Assembly: GCF_046224405.1 (NCBI RefSeq)
Contig: NZ_JBJXRK010000001.1
Location: 248,001 to 312,000 of the forward strand
Reading direction: 5' to 3'
DNA length: 64,000 nucleotides
Source of the DNA: Gudongella sp046224405
Lineage (GTDB): Bacteria > Bacillota > Clostridia > Tissierellales > Tissierellaceae
Both the position numbers and the translations under genes were made by a program. This document shows, piece after piece, positions 8,651 to 17,435 of the stretch. The notes under the pieces were generated by a model. That model saw only the letters and a program-made list of their open reading frames with translations, did no database searches and was not told the origin of the DNA. The number at the start of each line of letters is the position of its first letter. Position 1 is the first letter of the stretch.

Positions 8651-10624
8651 CTATTTCACAAGTGCCTTTGCCTTTTCAACTACATTTTCAACTGTGAAAC
8701 CAAACTTTTCGAACAGCTGGTCTGCAGGGGCTGATCCACCAAATCTATCAAGAGAAATCACATCTCCGTCCAAACCGGTGTATTTGTGCCAGCCCAATGA
8801 GCTCCCTGCCTCCACTGCAAGTCTTGCACGCACGTAAGATGGCAGTACCTCTTTCCTGTAATCCTCCGTCTGCTGCTCAAACAATTCCCAGGAAGGCATG
8901 CTTACAACCCTTGTTCCTATTCCTTCTTCTTCCAGCTTGTCAGCCGCTTGGTAAACAAGGCTGGTTTCAGAACCGGATGCCATTAGGATCAGCTGTAGCT
9001 CCTTCTTCTCCTTCTTAAGGACGTACCCTCCCTTAATCGCTTCCTTTCCTGTTCCTTCAAGTAGCGGAAGTCCCTGTCTGGTTAGAATCAGTCCAACTGG
9101 TGTCCTTTCGCTTTTCATTGCAACATACCATCCGGCAGCTGTCTCTCTTGCATCTGCAGGTCTGAAATCAATAAAGTTTGGCTGGGCCCTGAAGACTGCC
9201 AACTGCTCAACTGGCTGATGGGTGGGACCATCCTCTCCAACGCCGATGCTGTCATGGGTGAGGACATAGGTCACTGGAAGCTCCATGAGGGATGCAAGTC
9301 TCATAGCTGGCTTCATATAATCAGTGAATATGAAGAAGGTTCCTCCATATGGCTTAACCCCCCCATGAAGGGCCATTCCATTGAGGGCTGCACCCATGCC
9401 GTGCTCCCTCACTCCAAAATGAATATTTGATCCTGCGTAGCTATCCTTTGAGAATACTTCCCGTGAGCTCATGTTTGTCTTGTTTGAAGGCGCCAGATCT
9501 GCTGATCCACCAAATAGATTGGGCATTTTTTCCGCAAGCCTGTTTATAATAGTACCAGATGCTGCTCTGGTTGCAACTGCCTTGTCAAAGGACCAGAACT
9601 CATCTGATTCAAGATACTCCTCAGGAACCTTCCCTGAAAGCCATCCCTGAAGTTCCTTGGCCTTTTCGGGGTATGATTTCCCATACTCCTCAAGTAGCTG
9701 ATTCCACTGAGCTTCCTTTTCCTGACCTTCTGAGACAAGGTCCTCCATGTGTGATTTTACTTCCTCAGGTACAAAGAAGGGTTCATACTCCCACTTCAGG
9801 TTCTTCTTAAGCACCTCCATATTGTGTTCTCCAAGAGGTTCCCCATGGGCCTTTGCAGTGTCCTGCTTCTCAGTTCCATAGCCAATGTTTGTAATAACCT
9901 CAATCAGTGTAGGCTTATGGAGATTCTCCTTGGCTTCCCTGATTGCCTTTTCAATCGCATCAATGTCTGTCCCATCCTGAACAAGTATGGTATCCCACCC
10001 AAGGGCTTCATATCTTCCTCTTACGTTCTCAGTGAATGCAAGGTCGGTGCTTCCCTCTATTGAGATTGAGTTTGAATCGTAAAGGACTATTAGCTTTCCA
10101 AGTCCAAGTGTGCCCGCCAGAGATGAAGCTTCATTGCTTATCCCCTCCATCAGGTCTCCATCTCCTGCCAAAACATATGTGTAATGGTCAATTACCTTCA
10201 TGTCATCAGTGTTGAAGTTAGCCGCAAGATGAGCCTCTGCCATGGCCATTCCAACTGCAGTTGCAATTCCCTGGCCAAGTGGTCCGGTTGTGGATTCAAC
10301 ACCTTGTGTATGGCCGTACTCAGGGTGTCCTGGTGTCTTGCTGTCCAGCTGTCTGAAATCTTTTATATCCTCCATTTGAAGCCCATACTGGAAAAGATGC
10401 AGAAGTGAATACAGCAGCATGGACCCATGGCCTGCCGAAAGGATAAACCTGTCCCTGTTTGTCCAGTCTGGGTTCTTTCCGTTGTGGTTCATCACCTTGC
10501 TCCATAGTGTATATGCCATGGGTGCAGCTCCCAAAGGAAGTCCGGGATGACCTGAATTTGCCTTTTCCACCCCCTCCGCTGAAAGCATCCTTATGGTATC
10601 AATACTTAACTGATCAATATTCAT
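8651..10624 (-). CDS. tkt: Transketolase
   Basis: Full-length single-chain transketolase (657 residues), the thiamine-diphosphate enzyme of the non-oxidative pentose phosphate pathway. The TPP motif begins GDGDLMEGISNEA near residue 153, the N-terminal HGSMLLYSLLHL segment carries an active-site His, and the pyrimidine domain has GVREHGMGAALNGMALHGG. The ATG overlaps the TGA of the upstream tagA-like gene by 4 bp, placing it unusually at the 3' end of the cell-wall polysaccharide operon. Confidence 0.97.
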   Translation of the reverse strand: MNIDQLSIDTIRMLSAEGVEKANSGHPGLPLGAAPMAYTLWSKVMNHNGKNPDWTNRDRFILSAGHGSMLLYSLLHLFQYGLQMEDIKDFRQLDSKTPGHPEYGHTQGVESTTGPLGQGIATAVGMAMAEAHLAANFNTDDMKVIDHYTYVLAGDGDLMEGISNEASSLAGTLGLGKLIVLYDSNSISIEGSTDLAFTENVRGRYEALGWDTILVQDGTDIDAIEKAIREAKENLHKPTLIEVITNIGYGTEKQDTAKAHGEPLGEHNMEVLKKNLKWEYEPFFVPEEVKSHMEDLVSEGQEKEAQWNQLLEEYGKSYPEKAKELQGWLSGKVPEEYLESDEFWSFDKAVATRAASGTIINRLAEKMPNLFGGSADLAPSNKTNMSSREVFSKDSYAGSNIHFGVREHGMGAALNGMALHGGVKPYGGTFFIFTDYMKPAMRLASLMELPVTYVLTHDSIGVGEDGPTHQPVEQLAVFRAQPNFIDFRPADARETAAGWYVAMKSERTPVGLILTRQGLPLLEGTGKEAIKGGYVLKKEKKELQLILMASGSETSLVYQAADKLEEEGIGTRVVSMPSWELFEQQTEDYRKEVLPSYVRARLAVEAGSSLGWHKYTGLDGDVISLDRFGGSAPADQLFEKFGFTVENVVEKAKALVK

Positions 10625-11409
10625 TGCTTGTCCTCCTTACTAATTTTATGAATCGATTTTCCGTTAAGGGCTACCTCCACCAGAAAAAGTGGAAGAACCA
10701 CTTGTCTCTTTATTCTTGAAGGATTTGTCACAAGACGATAAAACCATTCAAGTCCCAACTTTATGAAGATATCCGGAGCTCTTCTAGCCTGCCCCGCAAG
10801 GATATCAATGACTCCTCCGTTTCCAATTGCCACCTTCACCCCAAGATTTTCACCATGGGTGTTAATCCAGATTTCCTGTCTGGGAAAACCAAATCCAACA
10901 AACAGAATATCAGTTCCAGAGTCCTTTATTTCCTTGATTATCTCCTGCTCCTGTGGTGTGAATCCATAACCTGTGTGGCTTCCCTTGAAGTATCCGTGAT
11001 GACAGCCCGTTACCCTGATTCCAGGATAATCCTTTTGAAGCTGCCGTTTTGCCTCCTCAGCAATACCTTCCCTGCCTCCAAGAAGATACAGCCCATATTT
11101 ATTCTGGTCAGCAATACGGAGCAACTCCATTGATGTGTCATAGCCTGTAACCCGTTCCTTCAGGGTTATCCCCCTCATTTTTGCACCGTAGATAAGACCT
11201 ATTCCGTCAGGAATCACATGGGTTCCCTTGTTGAGCTCAGCTTTTAGACTTTCGGACTTTTTCGCAGCCATTACTATTTCAGTGTTTGGGGTGAACACCT
11301 TGCAGAACCTTCCCCTTGCAAGTGACTCCTCCAGATTGTCGACCAACTCTGAAAGGGTTGTATTCTGTATTTCTACCCCAAATATATCAACTTTATCAGC
11401 TCTATCCAT
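10621..11409 (-). CDS. WecG/TagA/CpsF family glycosyltransferase
   Basis: A 262-residue GT26 enzyme. Members transfer ManNAc or ManNAcA to a lipid-linked GlcNAc during teichoic acid or secondary polymer synthesis. Typical motifs are present: TPNTEIVMAAKK, HVIPDGIGLIYGAK, LYLLGGREGIAEEA and FVGFGFPRQEIWI. The UDP-ManNAc dehydrogenase in the same operon suggests a uronic acid donor, but this is inferred. The gene lies between the GT4-CsaB fusion (4-bp gap) and transketolase (4-bp overlap). Confidence 0.93.
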   Translation of the reverse strand: MDRADKVDIFGVEIQNTTLSELVDNLEESLARGRFCKVFTPNTEIVMAAKKSESLKAELNKGTHVIPDGIGLIYGAKMRGITLKERVTGYDTSMELLRIADQNKYGLYLLGGREGIAEEAKRQLQKDYPGIRVTGCHHGYFKGSHTGYGFTPQEQEIIKEIKDSGTDILFVGFGFPRQEIWINTHGENLGVKVAIGNGGVIDILAGQARRAPDIFIKLGLEWFYRLVTNPSRIKRQVVLPLFLVEVALNGKSIHKISKEDKQ

Positions 11410-11413
11410 CCAA

Positions 11414-13618
11414 TCACCTGCCTGTTATTCTAAAAGCCAGCTCAATGTTTTCCTGGGCCAGCCCCTTGAGTCTTTCCTCTTTTTCACTGATGTTTTCCCT
11501 CATGTTGTCCAGATCATTCCAGGCTGCATCAAATACTTCCTTGAAGCTATCAGCATCCAGGTTGTCAACTGACAATGAATAGGGTATCTCCAGCTCCCTA
11601 AGCAGCCCTTCCACCTTGGGATCATATATGAGTCCCATCATGGGCACCTTTCTTGTGGCAGCATAAATAAGGGAATGTAGCCTCATTGCAACCATCATCT
11701 CCAATTTCCCGATGATGCCCATGATTTCCTCAGCTGTGTATTTGGCCTGGAGGATATGGCAGTCCTCCCTGTCAACCGCTCCCCTTATTCTTTGACATAT
11801 TTCCAGATCTTCCGGGTAATGCATTGGGATAAGAAGAACCTCAACATTCTTTTCATCTATGATTTCCTGAAGTCCCTTGCTAATTTCCCGGGCTAGATTT
11901 CTGTCATCCTTCCAGTACCTGACTGAGACCCCCACAAGAGGCTTTTTGGGATATATCCCTTCATTTACAAATATCTGGTTAACCCTGTTGTTGTCTGCAG
12001 CCTCCAATGTGAACACCGGGTCGGCTGTGACCTTAACATTCCTGTTTGTTACACCCATCCTTTCAATGTACTCAAGAGACCCCCTGTCCCTTAAGGTAAT
12101 CTGCTGGACCCTGTTCAGTGTGTTCTTTGTCAGGAAACGGTTAAATGGCTTATTCACAGGTCCTATCCCATTGGCATAGACCATTACCGGCTTTTTCAAC
12201 AGAAATGCCAGCCTCATCAGTGCAAGATAGTACAAGAGTGACCTTGTTGATGTGACATCCTGAAGCAGACTTCCTCCACCGCTGATAAGGATATCAGAAT
12301 CCCTGAGGGACTTGTAGACATCCCTTATCTTGAACCGGTCTGAGGAAACCACCGGACATATGCTTTCAGTTTTGTCAGGATCCTTCGAGAGGACATTTAT
12401 CCTCACAAGTCTGTTGTATTCCTTCATATCCTTCACTATTGCCTTTAGTATGGCATCATCTCCGCTGTTGTCAAAGCCAAAATAACCGCTCATGACCACA
12501 TTGGGGCCACCATGAAGTATTTTCTCATAAATTCTTATATGAGACTCAGCCATGGCGGCGTATGAGAACTTTCTTCTTACAGCCATAAAAAGCTTTCTGC
12601 CCATTTCCTCCCTTAGTTCTTCATCCCTGATGAGCTTCAGTAGGCGGTCCCTTAGTATAACCTCGTTTCCAACGGGAACCAGGTAGCCGTTCTCACCGTT
12701 TTCAACAAGCATATGGACTCCTCCCACCTGGGTGGTGACAACTGGCTTCATCATTTTTGCACCTTCAAGTATAACATAGGGGAAGCTTTCGCTGACGGAG
12801 GTAAGGGTATTTATGTCAATTGCATTGAAGAAGGAATATGGATCCTGCACATAGCCCAGGAATTTAACCTTATCCTGGATTCCATACCTTCTTGTAAGCT
12901 CCTGAAGATACTCCGTCTCCCCACCTTCACCGGCAATTAGGAAGGTGGCGTCCTCCTCCTGAAGAACAAGCTTGGCAGCCTCAATAAAGGTCACGTGATC
13001 CTTCACCTTGTCAAGCCTTGCAGCAATGCCAACAAAGGTTTGCCCTCTGTTCTCAATGCCGTATCTTGCCAGAAATTCTTCCCTGGGTACGTAGCTTTCC
13101 TGGGAATCACAGTCAATGCCGTTATAGGTAACAAAAATCCTGTCCCGCCTGAAGCCCCTGTCCACCAGCATCTTTCTGAACAGGTCTGACACCCCTATAT
13201 AGTAGTCAAAGCGTCTCAAAGCTATTGTGTTCAGGGTCGTATATACAAGCCTTTTGTAAAAGTTGTCCTTGAAGTCAAGCTTGTAGTCGCTATGGATTGT
13301 TGTGATAAATGGTTTCTTTACCTTGCCTTTAAGAAACTGTGCAATGAAATTTGCCCTTGCCCCATGGCAATGGATCAGATCATAGCCCTTCTCCTGGATC
13401 TCATCCACCAATCTGCTGATGATGGTCAGGTCGGACCTGCTCTTTTGCTTGAATACCTTGATAGGTATTCCCGCCTTTACCACGTCATCGTAAAAGGTGT
13501 CTTCAATAAAGCAAATTATCTGTGCATCAATTTCCTTGTTCAATCCTTTTAGCAGGGCTATAATATGTGTCTTAGCACCACCTGTATCGCCACCGCTTAT
13601 TAAGTGAAGTACCTTCAA
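11414..13618 (-). CDS. csaB: Fusion of a GT4 glycosyltransferase and polysaccharide pyruvyltransferase CsaB
   Basis: 734 residues with two domains. Residues 1-370 are a GT-B fold glycosyltransferase (LHLISGGDTGGAKTHI at the N terminus, GIAARLDKVKDH for nucleotide-sugar binding, SVSESFPYVILEGAKMMKPV at the donor site). Residues from about 373 form CsaB, starting VVMSGYFGFDNSGDDAILKA, with ISGGGSLLQD, VYANGIGP and VAMRLHSLIYAA. CsaB adds pyruvate ketals to the secondary cell-wall polymer that SLH-domain proteins bind. The fusion suggests that sugar addition and pyruvylation are coupled, and that the organism anchors S-layer or SLH proteins. Confidence 0.92.
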   Translation of the reverse strand: MKVLHLISGGDTGGAKTHIIALLKGLNKEIDAQIICFIEDTFYDDVVKAGIPIKVFKQKSRSDLTIISRLVDEIQEKGYDLIHCHGARANFIAQFLKGKVKKPFITTIHSDYKLDFKDNFYKRLVYTTLNTIALRRFDYYIGVSDLFRKMLVDRGFRRDRIFVTYNGIDCDSQESYVPREEFLARYGIENRGQTFVGIAARLDKVKDHVTFIEAAKLVLQEEDATFLIAGEGGETEYLQELTRRYGIQDKVKFLGYVQDPYSFFNAIDINTLTSVSESFPYVILEGAKMMKPVVTTQVGGVHMLVENGENGYLVPVGNEVILRDRLLKLIRDEELREEMGRKLFMAVRRKFSYAAMAESHIRIYEKILHGGPNVVMSGYFGFDNSGDDAILKAIVKDMKEYNRLVRINVLSKDPDKTESICPVVSSDRFKIRDVYKSLRDSDILISGGGSLLQDVTSTRSLLYYLALMRLAFLLKKPVMVYANGIGPVNKPFNRFLTKNTLNRVQQITLRDRGSLEYIERMGVTNRNVKVTADPVFTLEAADNNRVNQIFVNEGIYPKKPLVGVSVRYWKDDRNLAREISKGLQEIIDEKNVEVLLIPMHYPEDLEICQRIRGAVDREDCHILQAKYTAEEIMGIIGKLEMMVAMRLHSLIYAATRKVPMMGLIYDPKVEGLLRELEIPYSLSVDNLDADSFKEVFDAAWNDLDNMRENISEKEERLKGLAQENIELAFRITGR

Positions 13619-13636
13619 TGGTATTCTCCTTTCATC

Positions 13637-15199
13637 CTATTCAGCCTCTCCGCTAGGACTGTAGGTATTAATTAGTGCCACTGTTATCCAGAAGTACGCT
13701 ATCATTGCAGGAACCTCAAAAATATTTTCAACAAAGTTCTGTGCAAGCACTCCCATTGCCCCTGCAAAAAGTCCAATCACCATAATCTTATACCTAAGAA
13801 CAGTCTGACTTCTGATTATTCTTGCTGTGGATGCAATAAACGAAATAATCACGAACAGTAGTGCCCCTATTCCATAGATTCCCATCTCAGTCAAGGTCTT
13901 CAGGTAATAGTTGTCCAGGTAGAAGGGTGTAAGGTTATTGTTCATGGCGACGGCTCCACCGTATCTCCCAAGACCCATTCCAAAGGTTGTGTCCCTTCTC
14001 CATATCTCCAGTCCTATGTTCCACCTGTAGAGCCTTCCACCGGCTGCCGATTTCATAAGGTACACAGGAGACAGCATATAGAGGAGTCTGTCGGATAATG
14101 CTCCTCCAAACAACACGAATGCCCCTCCAAGACCTGCAAATGGAATTATCAGCTTGGGAACAAGTATTATTACGAATATTCCCGCTGCGAAGGCAAATGC
14201 AAGCCAAGCACCTCTGGACATTGTGAACAGAAGTCCCGCAATCATTACAAGGGAAACCCCTCCATAGTAGACCTTCCCCATGATAGTTTCTGCAGCAAGT
14301 GCCATAGCCACTCCAATTGGTATATAAAGAACAAAGATCACTCCAAGTATATTGGGGCTACCAATTATGGAAAATGCCCTGGTTGTAATGTTTTCAGCCG
14401 TATCAACCCAGTTTCCAGGCATGGGTACCTTAACAAGGTATTGATAAATCGCATGCAGCCCCAGAAACAGACCAAGAGCCATCATAACATTCATTACTCT
14501 TTCTGAATCCCTTATGGTCCTGATATACTGAGTTGCTATGAAGTACCACAGAATGTGCTGGAACACTGACCTGAAACCCTCAATGGCAATCCCGAGATCA
14601 GGAGCCTTGATGAGAACGTGGCTAACCCCGAGGATGATGTAGATTATGACAGGAAGGTCCATGGGACCAAAATTGTACCTTATCCTTCCACCGCTGGCAA
14701 TTCTCTTGAGTATGAAAACTCCTGCCATAAACAGAAGAAGCAGCTCATCCCACACGGATCCAAGCATATTGATTACTGGAAGCCTTCTTACAACATAATC
14801 CACCGCCACATAGAGAACCGGCAGCAGCATCAGCAGGTCCGACCACTTGGGTGAGTTAAAGGCCGCAGAGAAGCCTTTGTAGATTAAACTGTTTCCCAGT
14901 ATCCCTCCAGCTTCTGATGGTCTGGCCAGGGATTTATCTTCCTTCAGTGACCAACCAAGGAGTTTGCTCCCTTTTACCCCTGTATGAATCTTTTCTTCAA
15001 TCATCCTTGCAAGGTTATCAAGCCTCGCAAGCAATCTGTAGAAGAGACTGCTGTATATCCAGGATTTGTGCTCCTTCCTGGCGGCATTCCCATCCTTGTT
15101 CAGCTCCATGCTGAATATGAAGCTGTTTTCCGCAAAATATTTAATTTTCATAAGCAAGCCTATAAAAAAGCTGTTTTTTAAGGTATCTTTGATTCCCAT
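13637..15199 (-). CDS. O-antigen ligase family membrane protein (Wzy/WaaL type)
   Basis: A 520-residue polytopic membrane protein with about a dozen hydrophobic segments starting near residue 125, after a cytosolic N-terminal region. The central region (AFSIIGSPNILGVIFVLYIP and TMSRGAWLAFAFA) and the large periplasm-like loop (RRDTTFGMGLGRYGG) match the O-antigen ligase/polymerase superfamily. In this operon it probably polymerises or transfers the wall polysaccharide. Start ATG one base past the DUF4330 gene stop; next gene is the CsaB fusion. Confidence 0.88.
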   Translation of the reverse strand: MGIKDTLKNSFFIGLLMKIKYFAENSFIFSMELNKDGNAARKEHKSWIYSSLFYRLLARLDNLARMIEEKIHTGVKGSKLLGWSLKEDKSLARPSEAGGILGNSLIYKGFSAAFNSPKWSDLLMLLPVLYVAVDYVVRRLPVINMLGSVWDELLLLFMAGVFILKRIASGGRIRYNFGPMDLPVIIYIILGVSHVLIKAPDLGIAIEGFRSVFQHILWYFIATQYIRTIRDSERVMNVMMALGLFLGLHAIYQYLVKVPMPGNWVDTAENITTRAFSIIGSPNILGVIFVLYIPIGVAMALAAETIMGKVYYGGVSLVMIAGLLFTMSRGAWLAFAFAAGIFVIILVPKLIIPFAGLGGAFVLFGGALSDRLLYMLSPVYLMKSAAGGRLYRWNIGLEIWRRDTTFGMGLGRYGGAVAMNNNLTPFYLDNYYLKTLTEMGIYGIGALLFVIISFIASTARIIRSQTVLRYKIMVIGLFAGAMGVLAQNFVENIFEVPAMIAYFWITVALINTYSPSGEAE

Positions 15200-15200
15200 A

Positions 15201-15695
15201 CTAATTCACAACCTCTATGGTCTCTATCTGCCCCTTAAGTCTATAGAAGTCACTTTCAATGAAAATTATCTTGCCCTGTCTTATTTCCTGGGCACCAAGC
15301 TTATAGCTCATACTCTCATAGGGAAGGGTTCCCTCTATCGTCACCCTTGCCTCCTCCATTGTTGGATCAACTGACCTTACCGGATTACCCTCCCAGTCCA
15401 GATTGGTTTCATAGACTGGCACTATCTCAACATGGACAACCTCTGCCTGAAGGTACTGCTTTGTTTCACCAATAGTGTCTCCAATGTTGATGGAATCAAG
15501 GTATCCCTTTTCATATGGTATGGATGCAACAAATCTGACCTGTACTGATTCAGCCGATGACCCTATGTCCTCGATGTCCTTGCCCATGATTTTTATTGCA
15601 GACAAAAACAAAAGCAGTACAATGGCTGCGACAAATATCAAATCCAAAATATTTATCCTGTTAAATACCTTACCCTCTTTATTTATTATCTTCAT
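15201..15695 (-). CDS. DUF4330 family membrane-anchored protein (second of a pair)
   Basis: 164 residues, one N-terminal membrane segment (about 18-38, ILDLIFVAAIVLLLFLSAIK) and an outside domain rich in beta strands. It matches the pattern of DUF4330 proteins, of unknown function, that sit in wall polysaccharide clusters. It overlaps the preceding DUF4330 gene by 4 bp and is followed one base later by the O-antigen ligase-like gene. A role in polymer export or length control is inferred from context only. Confidence 0.75.
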   Translation of the reverse strand: MKIINKEGKVFNRINILDLIFVAAIVLLLFLSAIKIMGKDIEDIGSSAESVQVRFVASIPYEKGYLDSINIGDTIGETKQYLQAEVVHVEIVPVYETNLDWEGNPVRSVDPTMEEARVTIEGTLPYESMSYKLGAQEIRQGKIIFIESDFYRLKGQIETIEVVN

Positions 15696-16159
15696 TGTCC
15701 CACCTCAATACTCTTTATGTCGCTCATTGCCTCAAACTCTGTGGTTTTGAGCACAAATGTAAGACCTACCTTGACTTCCTGGCCACCAAGGTCCATGTAC
15801 GGTCCGCTGGTTACAACCTGGGCATCAATTACCGCCCGAAGGGTTACCAGATCCTGACTTTCAAAAACCTGAGCCTCCCCCTGGCTGTTAACTGCCTTTA
15901 TTTCCATGGGTCTGGTATCTATCTCTCTTATTGTTGCATTCTGAATTCTATATTGGGAAAATATCTGGTCCCCCACCTTAAGGTCTGTAACCATATCAGG
16001 CTTCAGTTCATCAACCTCAACAGTCATTACAATATCCCTTGTGTTGGATGGTCCGGCTGAAATTCCTCCAGTTAACCTCTCCCTGTTAAGGAACAATACC
16101 GCTGCTGCAATCACCAGGACCACAACCACCGTATCGATCCAATTCCACTTTCTCTTCAT
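15692..16159 (-). CDS. DUF4330 family membrane-anchored protein (first of a pair)
   Basis: 155 residues from the ATG at 16159 (MKRKWNWIDTVVVVLVIAAA), preceded by AAGGGGC. The longer frame reaching 16276 would overlap the upstream glycosyltransferase by over 100 bp and is not credible. A single N-terminal membrane segment and an extracytoplasmic beta-rich domain resemble its neighbour at 15201-15695, so the two are probably paralogues acting together. Function unknown. Confidence 0.75.
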   Translation of the reverse strand: MKRKWNWIDTVVVVLVIAAAVLFLNRERLTGGISAGPSNTRDIVMTVEVDELKPDMVTDLKVGDQIFSQYRIQNATIREIDTRPMEIKAVNSQGEAQVFESQDLVTLRAVIDAQVVTSGPYMDLGGQEVKVGLTFVLKTTEFEAMSDIKSIEVGQ

Positions 16160-16172
16160 AATTTGCCCCTTT

Positions 16173-17435
16173 CTACCTCTTCTCTTGGAGTTGCTCCAAA
16201 AATATTTCCGCAAGTTTTCCAGTCTGGGATTTCCTGCTGTATTTCCTGACATTATCCCAATCAGGGCTGTGTTCAATATTACCCTGCTTCCACTGGCTGT
16301 AATACTCCACTAATGTTTCTGCAACCCCTGATATATCCTCAGGATCCACAACAGTCCCTGTCTTGGTTTCCCTGATGACCTGGGCAGCAACTCCATCCTC
16401 TGGAACGATTGCCAGCACAGGACGGTCAGAGCGTATATACTCAAATATCTTACCTGTGTAGAAGTTTCTTGAGCCCTTGCCCTTGCCTATTACCAGAAGA
16501 ATTATGTCTGAATTGAAAAGCATCTGTATGCTCTCCTTGTGTGGGAGATATCCATAGGATTTTATCTGCCCTTCCAGATCATATTTTGCTGCATAGGCGT
16601 CTATAACGGAATCGTATATATTCCCAACAATCCGTATTTCCAGATCCTTCCTTTCAATTTCTCCCTTTTGGATGGCAAGCTTCAGGCCATCCATGAATTC
16701 GTCAAGGTTTCGTCTGCCATAAAGTGACCCGGTATAGGTCACAACAAATTTATTTCCGCCGTCCCTTTCATTTTTAAGGCCTTGAAAGTCTTCCTCATCA
16801 TACCCGTTTGGGATAAAGGTGGATCTTCCCAGAAGAGAGCTGTTGTCTGCGACAAAATTCTCGAGCATCAGGGGGGTGTTGGTAATGAAATAGTCACATC
16901 CCTCAGTTACCTGAAGCTCCATTCTCTTTTCTCCCTTGAACTTGATCCTTTTATAGATGCTGTCCCTGTGGTAGGGATTGTTGGTCCATTCATCCCTGAA
17001 GTCTGCGACCCATTTTATGTCTGTCAGATTCCTCCTTAAATACAAGCCCAATAGATGGGATGAATATGGAAAGGATGTGGAATAGACCAGCTTGATTCCC
17101 TCCTCTTTCACCATATCAAGCACCTTGTCCCTATTGAGCAGATACCAAAAATATTCAGAATCTGGGGACATTATTCTCGTGCCCAAAAATTTCATGGGCA
17201 GCCTTAAGATCCCTTTCCTGTTTACGGTGTCATAGGGCTTGAGTCTCTTTATTTCAACATTATCTGGAATGTCCTCCAAAAGGCTCCAATCACTTAGGTC
17301 AGCCACATGTTCCTTTGTAACCACTACCGGTTCAAAGTCGAAATCCCCAAGATACTTGACGAATTTTGTTGTTCTCTGAACCCCGGCTCCTCCCATTGGA
17401 GGGAACTCATTTGCTATTATCAATACCTTCTCCAT
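16173..17435 (-). CDS. Glycosyltransferase family 4 protein
   Basis: 420-residue GT-B enzyme. N-terminal MEKVLIIANEFPPMGGAGVQ is the acceptor-domain glycine loop. The donor domain has VVTYTGSLYGRRNLDEFMDG and the motif GKIFEYIRSDRPVLAIVPEDG, in which the conserved Glu is retained. The substrate is not evident; it should add a sugar to the cell-wall polymer precursor at the cytoplasmic face. Its ATG overlaps the UDP-ManNAc dehydrogenase stop by one base (TGATG). Confidence 0.9.
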   Translation of the reverse strand: MEKVLIIANEFPPMGGAGVQRTTKFVKYLGDFDFEPVVVTKEHVADLSDWSLLEDIPDNVEIKRLKPYDTVNRKGILRLPMKFLGTRIMSPDSEYFWYLLNRDKVLDMVKEEGIKLVYSTSFPYSSHLLGLYLRRNLTDIKWVADFRDEWTNNPYHRDSIYKRIKFKGEKRMELQVTEGCDYFITNTPLMLENFVADNSSLLGRSTFIPNGYDEEDFQGLKNERDGGNKFVVTYTGSLYGRRNLDEFMDGLKLAIQKGEIERKDLEIRIVGNIYDSVIDAYAAKYDLEGQIKSYGYLPHKESIQMLFNSDIILLVIGKGKGSRNFYTGKIFEYIRSDRPVLAIVPEDGVAAQVIRETKTGTVVDPEDISGVAETLVEYYSQWKQGNIEHSPDWDNVRKYSRKSQTGKLAEIFLEQLQEKR

